From: Bilabrum cf. latius
Taxonomy: Eukaryota; Bigyra: Bicosoecida; Bigyra; Bicosoecida
Length of the DNA stretch: 64,000 nucleotides
Direction of reading: 5' to 3'
NCBI GenBank assembly: GCA_965178125.1
Contig: OZ237756.1
Coordinates: 434,001 to 498,000 of the forward strand
Part shown: positions 46,401 through 57,166 of the stretch, piece after piece
Numbering within the stretch: the first letter of the stretch is position 1
Layout of the letters: the number at the start of each line of letters is the position of its first letter
Translations under genes and position numbers: made by a program
The notes under the pieces: generated by a model
The model's database searches: none
What the model saw: the letters and a program-made list of their open reading frames with translations, nothing else
Told to the model about the DNA's origin: nothing

Positions 46401-47650
46401 CACTCATGCGACTGCCCTTGCCCGAACCCGCCTTGCTCGATGTCCCGCTGGCACTCATGCGACTGCCCTTGCCCAACCCCGCCTTGCTCGATGTCCCGCT
46501 GGCACTCATGCGACTGCCCTTGCCCGACCCCACCTTGCTCGATGTCCCGCTGGCACTCCTGGGACTGCCCTTGCCAGACTCCACCTTGCTCGATATCCCG
46601 CTGGCACTCCTGCGACTGCCCTTGCCCGACCCCGCCTTGCTCGATGTCCCGCTGGCACTCATGCGACTGCCCTTGCCCGACCCCGCCTTGCTCGATGTCC
46701 CGCTGGCACTCCTGGGACTGCCCTTGCCCGACCCCACCTTGCTCGATGTCCCGCTGGCACTCCTGGGACTGCCCTTGCCCGACCCCGCCTTGCTCGATGT
46801 CCCGCTGGCACTCCTGCGACTGCCCTTGCCCGACCCCGCCTTGCTCGATGTCCCGCTGGCACTCCTGGGACTGCCCTTGCCCGACCCCGCCTTGCTCGAT
46901 GTCCCGCTGGCACTCCTGCGACTGCCCTTGCCCGACCCCGCCTTGCTCGATGTCCCGCTGGCACTCATGCGACTGCCCTTGCCAGACCCCGCCTTGCTCG
47001 ATGTCCCGCTCGCACTCCTGGGACTGCCCTCGCCCGACCCCGCCTTGCTCGATGTCCCGCTGGCACTCCTGGGACTGCCCTTGCCCGACCCTGCCTTGCT
47101 CGATGTCCCGCTGGCACTCCTGCGACTGCCCTTGCCCGACCCCACCTTGCTCGATGTCCCGCTGGCACTCCTGGGACTGCCCTTGCCCGACCCCGCCTTG
47201 CTCGATGTCCCGCTGGCACTCCTGGGACTGCCCTTGCCCGACCCCACCTTGCTCGATGTCCCGCTGGCACTCCTGGGACTGCCCTTGCCAGACTCCACCT
47301 TGCTCGATGTCCCGCTGGCACTCCTGCGACTGCCCTTGCCCGACCCCGCCTTGCTTGATGTCCCGCTGGCACTCCTGGGACTGCCCTTGCCCGACCCCGC
47401 CTTGCTCGATGTCCCGCTGGCACTCCTGGGACTGCCCTTGCCCGACCCCGCCTTGCTCGATGTCCCGCTGGCACTCCTGCGACTGCCCTTGCCCAACCCC
47501 GCCTTGCTTGATGTCCCGCTGGCACTCCTGCGACTGCCCTCGCCCGACCCCGCCTTGCTCGATGTCCCGCTGGCACTCCTGGGACTGCCCTTGCCCGACC
47601 CCACCTTGCTCGATGTCCCGCTGGCACTCCTGGGACTCCCCTCGCCAAGA
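43430..47650. repeat. 51-bp minisatellite, about 82 units
   Basis: Tandem 51-bp units (17 codons) with GATGTCCCGCTGGCACTCC and small substitutions, plus one partial unit near 43710. Because 51 is divisible by three and the unit lacks stops, very long frames are open on both strands. Readings of the unit include SPRSASGTSSKAGSGKG and SQECQRDIEQGGVGQGQ on minus. Only the minus reading VPAGHRARRGRARAVPG is attached to a recognisable protein, the LRR at 47640-47870. Confidence 0.95.
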
Positions 47651-48002
47651 GACACCCCTGCTGCCCCGAGCCCATCTCTCTCCCCCCATCCCCGCCCAAA
47701 GCCATCTCACCATCAGCTGGCTCGGGCAGGGCAGGCAGCACTGCATCCAGCAGCGAGCAAGCGCCACCCACACCGATGGGGTTGCGGCCCAGATCGACGT
47801 ATCTGAGGGAACTGCACCCGGTTCCGCACCATTGCCGCGGCGCCAACGAGCACTCGTCATCATCTAGCAGCTCATCCACCTCGGGCATGTGAGCTGCACT
47901 CGGCGGCCATGTGATGGAAACAAGCAGCACGACGCCAGCCTTGTGGTAACCCCACACGCTTGAATGACTCAGGCAGCAATGTCTCGAAATGCACACAGCC
48001 AA
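46965..48002 (-). CDS. LRR fragment fused to 51-bp-repeat-encoded C-terminus
   Basis: The frame from about 47900 reads an acidic stretch (DELLDDDE) and a good LRR (LRYVDLGRNPIGVGGACSLL), then enters the minisatellite and ends at TGA 46965-46967 after about 13 units of a 17-residue Arg/Ala/Gly-rich repeat. The N-terminus before 47900 is doubtful; a CAG acceptor just before CTCACATGCCCGAGG (near 47894) suggests an upstream exon. It could be a paralogue of the L family truncated by minisatellite growth. Whether the repeat is translated is unknown. Confidence 0.45.
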   Translation of the reverse strand: MAVCISRHCCLSHSSVWGYHKAGVVLLVSITWPPSAAHMPEVDELLDDDECSLAPRQWCGTGCSSLRYVDLGRNPIGVGGACSLLDAVLPALPEPADGEMALGGDGGREMGSGQQGCLLARGVPGVPAGHRARWGRARAVPGVPAGHRARRGRARAVAGVPAGHQARRGWARAVAGVPAGHRARRGRARAVPGVPAGHRARRGRARAVPGVPAGHQARRGRARAVAGVPAGHRARWSLARAVPGVPAGHRARWGRARAVPGVPAGHRARRGRARAVPGVPAGHRARWGRARAVAGVPAGHRARQGRARAVPGVPAGHRARRGRARAVPGVRAGHRARRGLARAVA

Positions 48003-48208
48003 GCATATGCTCGCAGCATGGTGGCTTAAGCACCAGCGGGCGATGCGCCGAACTGGTTAGCTCCGCCAGCACCCATATTCACAGGCGCACCGATCGCACG
48101 ATCCAGTGGTTAAGCAGTGTGCGAGACCACACACCAGAGGCAATCCCAGTCACATCGTAACGGCACCATTGCCATTCAGACAACGGTTACATCGCTCCTC
48201 TCCTTCGG

Positions 48209-49552
48209 TCACGACACACCCTTCACACTCCCCCCACCCACGCCGTAGATCGCTCGCCTCCGCACCTCCCTTGCCAGCGACCGACGCACTAGCAACCCGC
48301 ACTCCTCGTGTCCATTCGCCATCGCTGCCTCCATCGCGTCCTGCTTCACCCCGCCCACATCCACCTTAAGCTCAGCCCCCCCCGCCATCACACCCAGCCT
48401 CAGCCTCCTGGCCAGCTCCAGAGGCCTGCCCTCGGATGCGGCCCGCCACACCAGCCCCGCATCCCGCCGGGCCTGGCTCGCCACACGGTGATGCAGCAGA
48501 GCACCGATGCGTCTGTGACGGCTGTTGAAGGCCCGCAGCCGGGGCAGCATGGCAGGCATCGTGTGATCCTTGTGGTGGGTACCACACACACGTTGCCACC
48601 AGAAGAACACGATCCGCGGGTTGGACAGCACTGCCTCCAGCATTCTGCCGCACTGTCTGGCTGCTTCTTCAGGCTGGCCCCGAAAGTCAGAATGGCCTGT
48701 TGATCCGATCACGAGTGACCGCAATGCTTGGTTCTGCCGCACAGCATCACACAGCGGGCCTACTCGACACGGGGTTGATTTCCGGCCTGTAGTCATGTCG
48801 TACCTAAGGATGAGGTGCTGGATGCTGGTGTTCTCCCTCACAATGCGGGCCCCGCACTCTCCCATTGCATTATGTGGGGCCAAGCCGCATCCCGGCAGAA
48901 GGGTCCAGCTCGTTTCCACCTGCACCAACGAGCTGTTGCTGCTGAGTGCCTCTGTCCATGCCAGCATCGCGTCAAGATCCAAGTTGCACGGACCCAGGTG
49001 ACAGTACCGAATGCTCCGGTTGCATCGGATGCCGTCGGCCATGAGACGATTCATCTTGTACAGCTGCTGGATAGCCTCCTGCTCACGGGGCTGCTCACCG
49101 AGCATATCGTCGAGGTTCAGCACCTCCAAACTGCACTGCGAGTCGGCCAGCACTTTCTGGAAGACTTGCACGCAATCCAATGACATCGTAATCCATCCTT
49201 TTAGCTCAAAGACTCGAAGCCGGTTCTTGCCGCCCGCGTGCAGCATGGCAGGTGCCAGGGCAGCCATGCCATCCGCCGTCCAGCCGACGATCTAAAATTG
49301 TAAGCACTGCAGATGCGGTAAGCCATCAATCGTGTCCATGCATACTGTTGACCGAAGCGCAGATCCCACGCCTGCATCCAAGAGTTTGTGCTCGAGTCCA
49401 GGTACTCGCAAGGATCGCAGCCGGACGCCATCCTCGGCCAGTACCGATGCCAGTTCCTGTATGGCACTACACGGCGACTTTCTAGGCATGCTAACTCTAG
49501 ATCGCCCTTGCCTGACTGGTTCCACTGCCTTGTCTACCTGCATGAGTTTCAT
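48209..49552 (-). CDS. L3: leucine-rich-repeat/ankyrin-like protein, paralogue of L1
   Basis: ATG 49552 to TGA 48209-48211, about 447 aa, nearly the same as L1 (9286-10620) with a different last few residues. The conserved in-frame TAG is at 49292. The same upstream acceptor as L1 (TTCTTTTTCGCAG) lies near 49608, with TAGs in the intervening open frame, so a 5' exon is probable. The whole unit including about 430 bp upstream is a copy of the L1 region. Confidence 0.72.
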
Positions 49553-49616
49553 TGCGTCGTGGAGGGTGTAGGCCTAGGCCTAGGTATAAAGTCTCGTCCA
49601 ATTGTACAGTCTCTGC

Positions 49617-50032
49617 GAAAAAGAACAGCAGACAGCTTGTATGACAAACATAGGCATACCAAGCAATGGGTTCATTCAATTTTGGCTGAAATCAGGTGAC
49701 TACATGCGGATCAGAACATACTTGAGAGCGAACGATGAGCTTGGCCTGGAAGTACCCGGCCTCCTCCGCGAATTCAGACGACATGCTGGTTCTACAATTG
49801 CAGTCAGAGAATGCAATCATTACCTATATAAGCCACCAGGTCACAATAAAAGCTGTAGCAAGGCTACCCTGACAAAGTACAGAATAATAAGCCAGCGCGT
49901 GACGAGAGTGAGAACCACTCACGGAAGCGTGCCTGGATAAAGCTGAATGCCTGCAAAGTTGAAGCGACTCGGAGGTAGTGATTCTTCGTGTCGGTATGCT
50001 TTCCAACAGCCTCAGCTCGTGCTTCCTTGCAC
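49617..50032. other. Upstream region of L3
   Basis: Copy of 10676-11094. Homology to the L1 copy ends at CCTTGCA. Here it continues into sequence also found next to the 51-bp array (ACCGCTCGCCCCAGCCCTC, compare 43356). Confidence 0.6.
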
Positions 50033-50094
50033 CGCTACACACCGCTCGCCCCAGCCCTCTCCACAAGCCTGTCTCCACCGAGCCTGCTGGCCAG

Positions 50095-50515
50095 CCCATC
50101 GTCCGATGCGCTGAGAAAGAGAGCGACGGGGCACAGGACCAGGGTCAGACTCCCGCCGCGGAGTCGCCTGGTCCACTGGGTCGCCTCCCACGACCCCTGC
50201 CGGCACGGCCGGTGCGCCCCGTCGTCTCAGGGAAACGACTCCCTGCCAATGGGTCAATCAATTCACACAAATCACTACATCCTCAGGCAGCCCTCTTGGC
50301 TGCCTCCCCCTTTGGCCGAGTCGTGGGTGGGTGGGAGAGAAGAAAGCTACTGGCTTGGGCTGCTTCTGTATTTCTTTGCTAATCCTGTCTAGCGCAGAGG
50401 CTGATCTCTCTCTTTCCCCAGTGTAGACTCGAACCGGAATGACACCTCGCCGGTCGATCACAGGATCACGCCAGTATCAGCTGAACGTTCGCGAACGAAC
50501 AGCTGACCCTGCCCG
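50095..50515 (-). mobile_element. Remnant sharing both end blocks with the 2.7-kb insertion
   Basis: Inverted relative to 17931-20510. The left-end palindrome block (50466-50513) directly abuts the block equivalent to 20383-20510 (about 50350-50463), as if the interior had been deleted or as in a solo junction of split repeats. Confidence 0.6.
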
Positions 50516-50959
50516 CTCCCACGTCGTCATCAAGCCCGGCCACACCGCAACTATGCAGTGCAATGCACTCCAAGCCGCACTCCCGCTGATTCCGTCCATT
50601 ACCTTCCTCGACATCAGCACCCCATTCCCCTTGCTGTTGCCATTCGCGCCATCTCCAGACCATGGAGTGCTTCTGACCCGAAAAGACGGCAATCACAGGG
50701 GCAGGGACAGGCGTAGGGGCAGAGACAGGTGTAGTGGCAAGCATAGGCCTCTATCCCTGCCTCCCGTAGCCTGTGCCCAGGGACAGGAGCTGGGTGCCTG
50801 CCTCGCTGTCCGAGAGGGGGCCGGGCCGCAGGAACTGCTGCCGGAGGGGTGGAGGGCAGACGTGGACACTCGAGGGAGGGTGATACACGGGCATACTGCT
50901 GAGAACATGAGGAGAGTGAAGCTCACGATAACGTTCATATCACCTGCGGGACAGGAGCA

Positions 50960-51835
50960 TCTCCCCGATGGGTGGGTGCAGTGCAGGGAGGCACGGCGGA
51001 GAGCCCGGTCTACCTGCGGCTGTCGGACGGGTGGGTGCAGTGCAGGGAGGCACGGCGGAGAGCCCGGTCTACCTGCGGCTGTCGGACGGGTGGGTGCAGT
51101 GCAGGGAGGCACGGCGGAACCCGGTCTACCTGCGGCTGTCGGACGGGTGGGTGCAGTGCAGGGAAGCACGGCGGAGAGCCCGATCTACCTGCAGCTGTCG
51201 GACGGGTGGGTGCAGTGCAGGGAGGCACGGTGGAGAGCCCGGTCTACCTGCGGCTGTCGGACGGGTGGGTGCAGTGCAGGGAGGCACGGCGGAGAGCCCG
51301 GTCTACCTGCGGCTGTCGGACGCGTGGGTGCAGTGCAGGGAGGCACGGCGGAGAGCCCGGTCTACCTGCGGCTGTCGGACGGGTGGGTGCAGTGCAGGGA
51401 GGCACGGCGGAGAGCCCGGTCTACCTGCGGCTGTCGGACGGGTGGGTGCAGTGCAGGGAGGCACGGCGGAGAGCCCGGTCTACCTGCGGCTGTCGGACGG
51501 ATGGGTGCAGTGCAGGGAAGCACGGCGGAGAGCCCGGTCTACCTGCGGCTGTCGGACGGGTGGGTGCAGTGCAGGGAGGCACGGCGGAGAGCCCGGTCTA
51601 CCTGCGGCTGTCGGACGGATGGGTGCAGTGCAGGGAAGCACGGCGGAGAGCCTGGTCTACCTGCGGCTGTCGGACGGGTGGGTGCAGTGCAGGGAGGCAC
51701 GGCGGAGAGCCCGGTCTACCTGCGGCTGTCGGACGGGTGGGTGCAGTGCAGGGAGGCACGGCGGAGAGCCCGGTCTACCTGTGGCTGTCGGACGGGTGGG
51801 TGCAGTGCAGGGTGGCACTGCGGATTGCTCTGCAA
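50960..51835. repeat. 59-bp minisatellite, about 15 units
   Basis: Units with GGGTGCAGTGCAGGGAGGCA and CTACCTGCGGCTGTCGGACG. One unit near 51110 is five bases short. Because 59 is not divisible by three, three units give a 59-residue period and all three plus frames remain open. No recognisable protein. Confidence 0.92.
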
Positions 51836-52008
51836 TGCCGCATTGGGCCGGCAAGCGCGGATTGGAGACCAGGGGGATTCGCCGGAGGATTAGAGCGGCG
51901 GCCACGACCTTACCGTGCGTTGGAAGGCTTTCATCCAGAGGTCACTGCGACTTGTAGGCCCTGCAGGTCAGCAGGTGCAGCCCCTATTTGAAATCTGGGC
52001 GGGGGGAT

Positions 52009-54648
52009 CGTGTCGGGGCAAGTTGCGTGTAAATTGAGACTTATTTTGCGATCGAAGGTGAACCGTATGCCTTGCACCGCGCGCGCATTGCTGCGGGTGC
52101 AATCTACATGGATGACTATTTGATATCTGGGAATAGCAGTGTGCGTTCTGTATTGATTGCACGCCAGCCGGCATGCAATTCATGGAGAGCACCGCAACTC
52201 GTTGTTCGCGACAACCACACCCCTTGGGCTGAAGATGCTTCGTTCGTCGCGCCACAGGGACCTGTATGTAGGCTTTGATTGTGTGCGAAATGGCATGCCA
52301 TGGTCGACAGCTCTGGACTGGCGCTTTAGTAGACCGCAGGATGTAGTTGCACTTAGGCTCAGTCGCGCTTCTCGCGCTGTTTACAATCCCTTTTCCACAT
52401 ATGCTTACCTTGACATATCATGTACAGTGTGCAAATGACCGCTGCCTAGCCCTGATAGTTGAAGAGTATTCGTTGATGGCTAAGTGATGCGAGGCAACGA
52501 AGCGGTAGCATCTAGAACAGTAGAGGCCATACTCTGCCATAGGACTTCTGCAGTACATGCAAACGGCCACTGGGCGTCAATTGGGTTTGATTACTACGTA
52601 ATCACCGGGATGTCAAGGATTTAGCTAGCAAGCAAGGGTCAAGCAACAGCCGCAATACGATTCGCGAGCGCAGCAGCTTCCAGCTGGCAGCGCCACTGAC
52701 CATTAAACCAGTACCTAAGTAAAACTTGAGCAGGTACGGCTTGGTAAACCCCAATATAGACGTCTGAAAGCTCGCGATCTGGGACGACTGCAGCAACACT
52801 GAGGCCGTTTCTGCCCTGATCCGGCGCCGCTCGTGGTCGTCGGTCTAGTTCTCGACGGATGTGTGCGACCTAGTATGCAGCCTGGTTGCTAGGCGAAGCT
52901 CCACCTGCCAGTAGGCATAATGCGCTGTAGATTAGCTGTGATTTTGCATCGCGGTCGCTTGTCGGTTGCTTGTGCTTGCGAGCGAAGCTTCCATGCGATT
53001 CGCTCTCGCATTTCGACCGGTAGATTCGCCGTCCATTCTTGAACACCAGGCATGCGCACGGTTGCAGCCGCTTGCATCCTGGCTATATGCATGGGCTCTG
53101 CCATTGCCAAATCGGGTATTTTGAAGGGAGACAGCTCGAGAGTGTACCGAAAGACCGGCGCAAACCAAGCGGTTATGCGAGCCAGAGGTGAGGCAGAACG
53201 GCAGCACTATCGCAAGCCGCTGGCACCTGTTTGCAGCTTTGTATGCCAGCTCATTTGGAATTCAAGCTGTCGCTCCTCATTCTCCGTGGTGTCCCCTCCG
53301 CAGAACCGAACGACCCATTGCCTGAATCGGCCGGAGGGTCCGCTGGCTCCACCGGTGGGGCCGATCCCGAGCCTGAGAGAGACGCTAGTCCGGGCCACCA
53401 GTGCAAGCACATGATCTTTCATGTGAATGCATTTGAGTGGGACAAGGCAGGAGACCTGATATCATCTGCTCTGCTCGCAGATCCGAAGATGGTCGCCGAG
53501 GAGCTCGCCGCAGCCTCTCGCCAGCTTGCAGAGGACATCAAGGAGGCCCGGGTGAAGCCATCGCCGGGGGAACCTTCTACAGACACGCTTCAGGCGGATA
53601 CAAATGACGGTGTCAATGCGCAGAAGCGAGAAACGAGTCTCAAGGTGCCGCAGAAAGGCGCGACGAGCGACGCTCCCGGAGGGGATGCAGTCCAAGGTGC
53701 GCCGGCCGACTCTGTCCCCAAGAGGCCTCTAGACCTGGACCCGGTCGCATCGGATGGATATGGGGCAAGTCTGGTCCGCTTCAGCGAGGCCGCCAGGCCA
53801 GAGGACCCCTCCTCCTCCTCCTCCACCTCGAGCCCAGCCAGCAGCGGGGTGCAGGGTTGCGTCGTCAAGGCGGCTGGCAAGCTGGCCCGGGGGGAGGCGA
53901 AAGTGGTCCGGGCTGCGATCGAGTCTGCATGCCAGGTGCAGGCAGGCATCGATGCGTTCATCGAGGGCCGCACATCCGGCGGCGGGACTCCACTGACGGT
54001 TGGGATCGGCATGGCCGTGGCAGCAGAGGCCTAGCGAGCGGCTGCCGTGTCCATGGGCCTGCATCTGGCGAGTCTCCCGGGTGCCAAGATGCCATTCCAA
54101 TACCACCTGAGCATTGGCGGGTACCGGCCGAGCGAGAACACTGCCCATGGCCTCCCTCCCTCCTTCAGCCAGGCCCTTCTCTTGGAGCTGGAGGATCTTG
54201 CCTCCGAGCCGGGAGCATCGTCGCCGCACTCTTCGGAGGATCGTACGGTGGATCATCTTATGGCTTCGCTTACGGCGCTTGGCGAGAAATGCGCAAATGA
54301 TGAAGTCCTGATTCCTCAGCCCGCTGTGATCGGCATGTCTGCATGCACGACCGATGAGTTGGTTCAAGCGCTGGTTGCAACCGGAGCCATCGGCGACTCC
54401 GGATACTACGAGGACCCGGCCGTACAGCTGGCTGGCGATCTACCCAACCTGAGGGGCAGTCAGTAGTTCGGGGGTGACACGCATCACCCACCGATGCCAT
54501 TCATTACAGGAGCCCACGGGCAGCTTATCCCGCCGGCCAACTCCAGCCTGCTTCACCTGGAGGCATCGTCAGCGGCTGGCAGCCGGCTGGGTCCGCTTCT
54601 GCACGGTGTTGGCGAGCCCCCAGCTGCAGCTGGTCATGCAGGGGGCAG
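52009..54648. repeat. 2.64-kb near-identical duplication, copy 2 (partner 3580-6219)
   Basis: See copy 1. This copy leads into subtilase S2. Confidence 0.93.
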
Positions 54649-56821
54649 CGGCGAGGAGGGTGGTGGCGTTGATGTGGTTTCGGGAGTGAGTGCTTCAGGA
54701 GCTGGTGGTTCTTTGGCTGGTGCCTCAGACGATGTCGTTGACATGCGTGGCCTTCCCGTGGAGATGACCGATCGGCACCAGGTCGTATTCTTCCTAGATT
54801 CTGGTGTGCACCGTCGCTACGCCGGGTTTCAGTCCGGAGACGCCTTCGATTCGGTCGAGAAGGCTTTGTTTCAGGCCACGGGCGGGCATTCGAAGGACTC
54901 GCAAACGAGCAGAGTATCGATGGGTTTGTCCATGCTGAATCCCGATGGGTCCGATGCAGAAGACGCCTCCATGCCTACTAATCCATCGGACTTGCATGGC
55001 ACTACGGTTGCGAAGGAGGCATGCAGTGGGCCGGGGATGCGGTCGATCATCGTGCCAGTAAGAGTCGTCAGTTTGCCGTGGAACGAGCACCACGGTGGTT
55101 TGCCAACCGAAGAGAGCAACCAGTTCGTCGCTGACCTCAGTGAATCAGGAAGCCCCGACCCTGGCAGTGAGTTGGTCCGCGCCAAGGATGGTTCAGCTCC
55201 CAAGCAGCAGCAGCGCGCATCATTCGCTGGCTGGGGACTGGCTGCGATAGTGCACATGGCTCAGAATGTACGGCTGACGATCCGACGATCCATGGGGGCC
55301 TCGTTCCGTGATGGCGCCGTCCTAGGGGTGGTTAATATGGCGATTGGGAGCTGGGACGGAAGAAAGCAGGCGATCGGTTTTAGTAGGCCTCCCATCAGCA
55401 AGGCCAAGATGATAAGGATTGCGGAGGAGCTCGATCACTTTTCGGAGGTGCTGCATAAACTGGGCTTCCTGCTTGTGGCTGCAGCTGGCAATAATCACAT
55501 GGATGCCGCCTACACATACCCTTGCAATGCCAAGGGTGTGATTTGCGTGGGATCCCATGCTGTACAGGACAAGGTGGGAGAGGTGCGCATGTCCTTTTTT
55601 TCTCACTTTGGTACTGAGGTGGATATATTTGCCGGGGGTGAGGAAGTCAAACCAGCCATTTTGGACAGTCCGGCAGGAGCTAAGATCTAGCTCACTAAGG
55701 GCACATCATTTTCGGCGCCTCGTGTGACAAGATCGCTGATCACCATGGCCGGCACGCTGCGGATCGTCGACGCGACCAAGGCTCTCCGTCTGCTGCAGTC
55801 CAACAACAAGGATGTGGAGCTGGTGCAGGCTGGTCCAGACCCTTATGGTAGGATTCCTGGCGAATGGCTGGGGGCACAGCTCGCAGATACTTTGGCAGGT
55901 CGGGAGGACTAGAGATTAGTGATGAGGGACATGGCATCGACCAATTTGGATTCCTGGATAGTACCGCGTGCTGATCTGCTCCCACCCCTCTGCGACCCCA
56001 GCGTGGGTGCGTGTGACCCTGTACTTCTTACATACCGCTGTGGCTGCTTCGAATAGTTCAGCTTGGAGCACATGAAGTGCGAACCGACAGTTGCAGACCC
56101 CGGTGTGCACGTAAAAGTACAGCGTGACAATCCCCCGAAGCTGAGCGTTATTGCAGGCGAAGCCGATTGCTCTGAATCATCCGGATCTTGCCTCATTACG
56201 AACAGCCTCACTCTTCAGGGCATGCATGGGGATGATAGCGCGGTAGGTTCGCTGCTTCGGATCGATGCAGACATCTCTGGCATTGGGCATGATACTGAGG
56301 ATGCAGCCAAAGCAGATGCGGGTAGTGCTGGCGGCAAGACTGGTGGGGATCGTGCTGCTGGTGGTGGCGGCGGCGGTGGTGGTGGTTCCGCCATTGTTGG
56401 CCCAACGGAAGCCATGGGTGCTGAAGCCAAGCCAGATGATGGTTCTGAAACGCCATCTGCGCTCATCAAACTCTCTGGCATGTGTCTTCATGCTGGTAGC
56501 GGGATCGAGACAACGCCTATGCAGATCACCATCATCGACGGATGCCCATGGACGCTTCACGGCCGCTAGATGGGTGTAATTGCTGCTTAGACTGTACCGG
56601 TGCCAGTATGCGAGTCAGATGATGGCTCTAGTGCTCATGCAGATATTTAGATCCTTGTCCACGGTAGCCCTGGCGGTTCGCTGCACCCACGAAGTTCAGA
56701 GGAGCCCTTCGAATGGTATATTAGAGGCACAGTCGATCCAGCTTCTCTGTACGTGCATGTGCACACCGACATTGGTGATCTGGTTGGCGCCACGCTAGAG
56801 GTGGCTCTATCGGTTCACTGA
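53052..56821 (+). CDS. Subtilase S2 (S8 family serine protease), TAG = Gln
   Basis: About 1,235 aa. Exon 1 (53052-53187) encodes the same signal peptide as S1; the inferred intron is 53188-53249. The frame runs to TGA 56819-56821 through TAGs at 54032, 54464, 55688, 55910, 56054, 56567, 56588 and 56648. The catalytic residues are Asp562 (LDSGV), His628 (LHGTT), Asn793 (AAAGN) and Ser865 (GTSFSAP). The catalytic Ser lies six codons after a TAG (55688). The hinge is a short Gly run, then the C-terminal domain with DGCPWTL and ASLYVHVH. S2 carries CAG where S1 has TAG (6728) and where S3 has TAG (32506). It is the only uninterrupted near-complete paralogue besides S1, so it serves as the empty-site reference for S3. 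Confidence 0.86.
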
Positions 56822-57166
56822 GTGAATTTCACTCCCTAGACATGTGATGTTGGCAGGTCTTCACGTGCGTTGAATTGGGGTGGATCCTGGATGTATACCC
56901 CAATGCAATGGACCATTTTGCTTTAGCTGCTCTGAAACGTGCAAATTGAGTTAAATCAGTGTCTAAGCCATCCCAGCAAATGGATCTTCATAAGAAGGGT
57001 CGCTCGAAGATCCGATCATGTTCATGTGTCCTGCATCGGGGAGGATGCGGTTCAAACGGCCTCAATGACACGAATCTGTCTCCTGACCTGACTCCGATTA
57101 TTTGTGGATCTACAGGCGGATCCTGAGCCACCATGGGCCAAAGCAATTGCTCAAGCACTCAATCAG
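56822..57166. other. Intergenic spacer between S2 and the armadillo gene
   Basis: About 345 bp between convergent genes. No gene seen. Confidence 0.5.

Noticed and set aside
43430-47806. Plus-strand ORFs of more than 1,450 aa through the 51-bp array
   Set aside because: They are a by-product of a stop-free repeat unit whose length is divisible by three. No domain or start context supports them.
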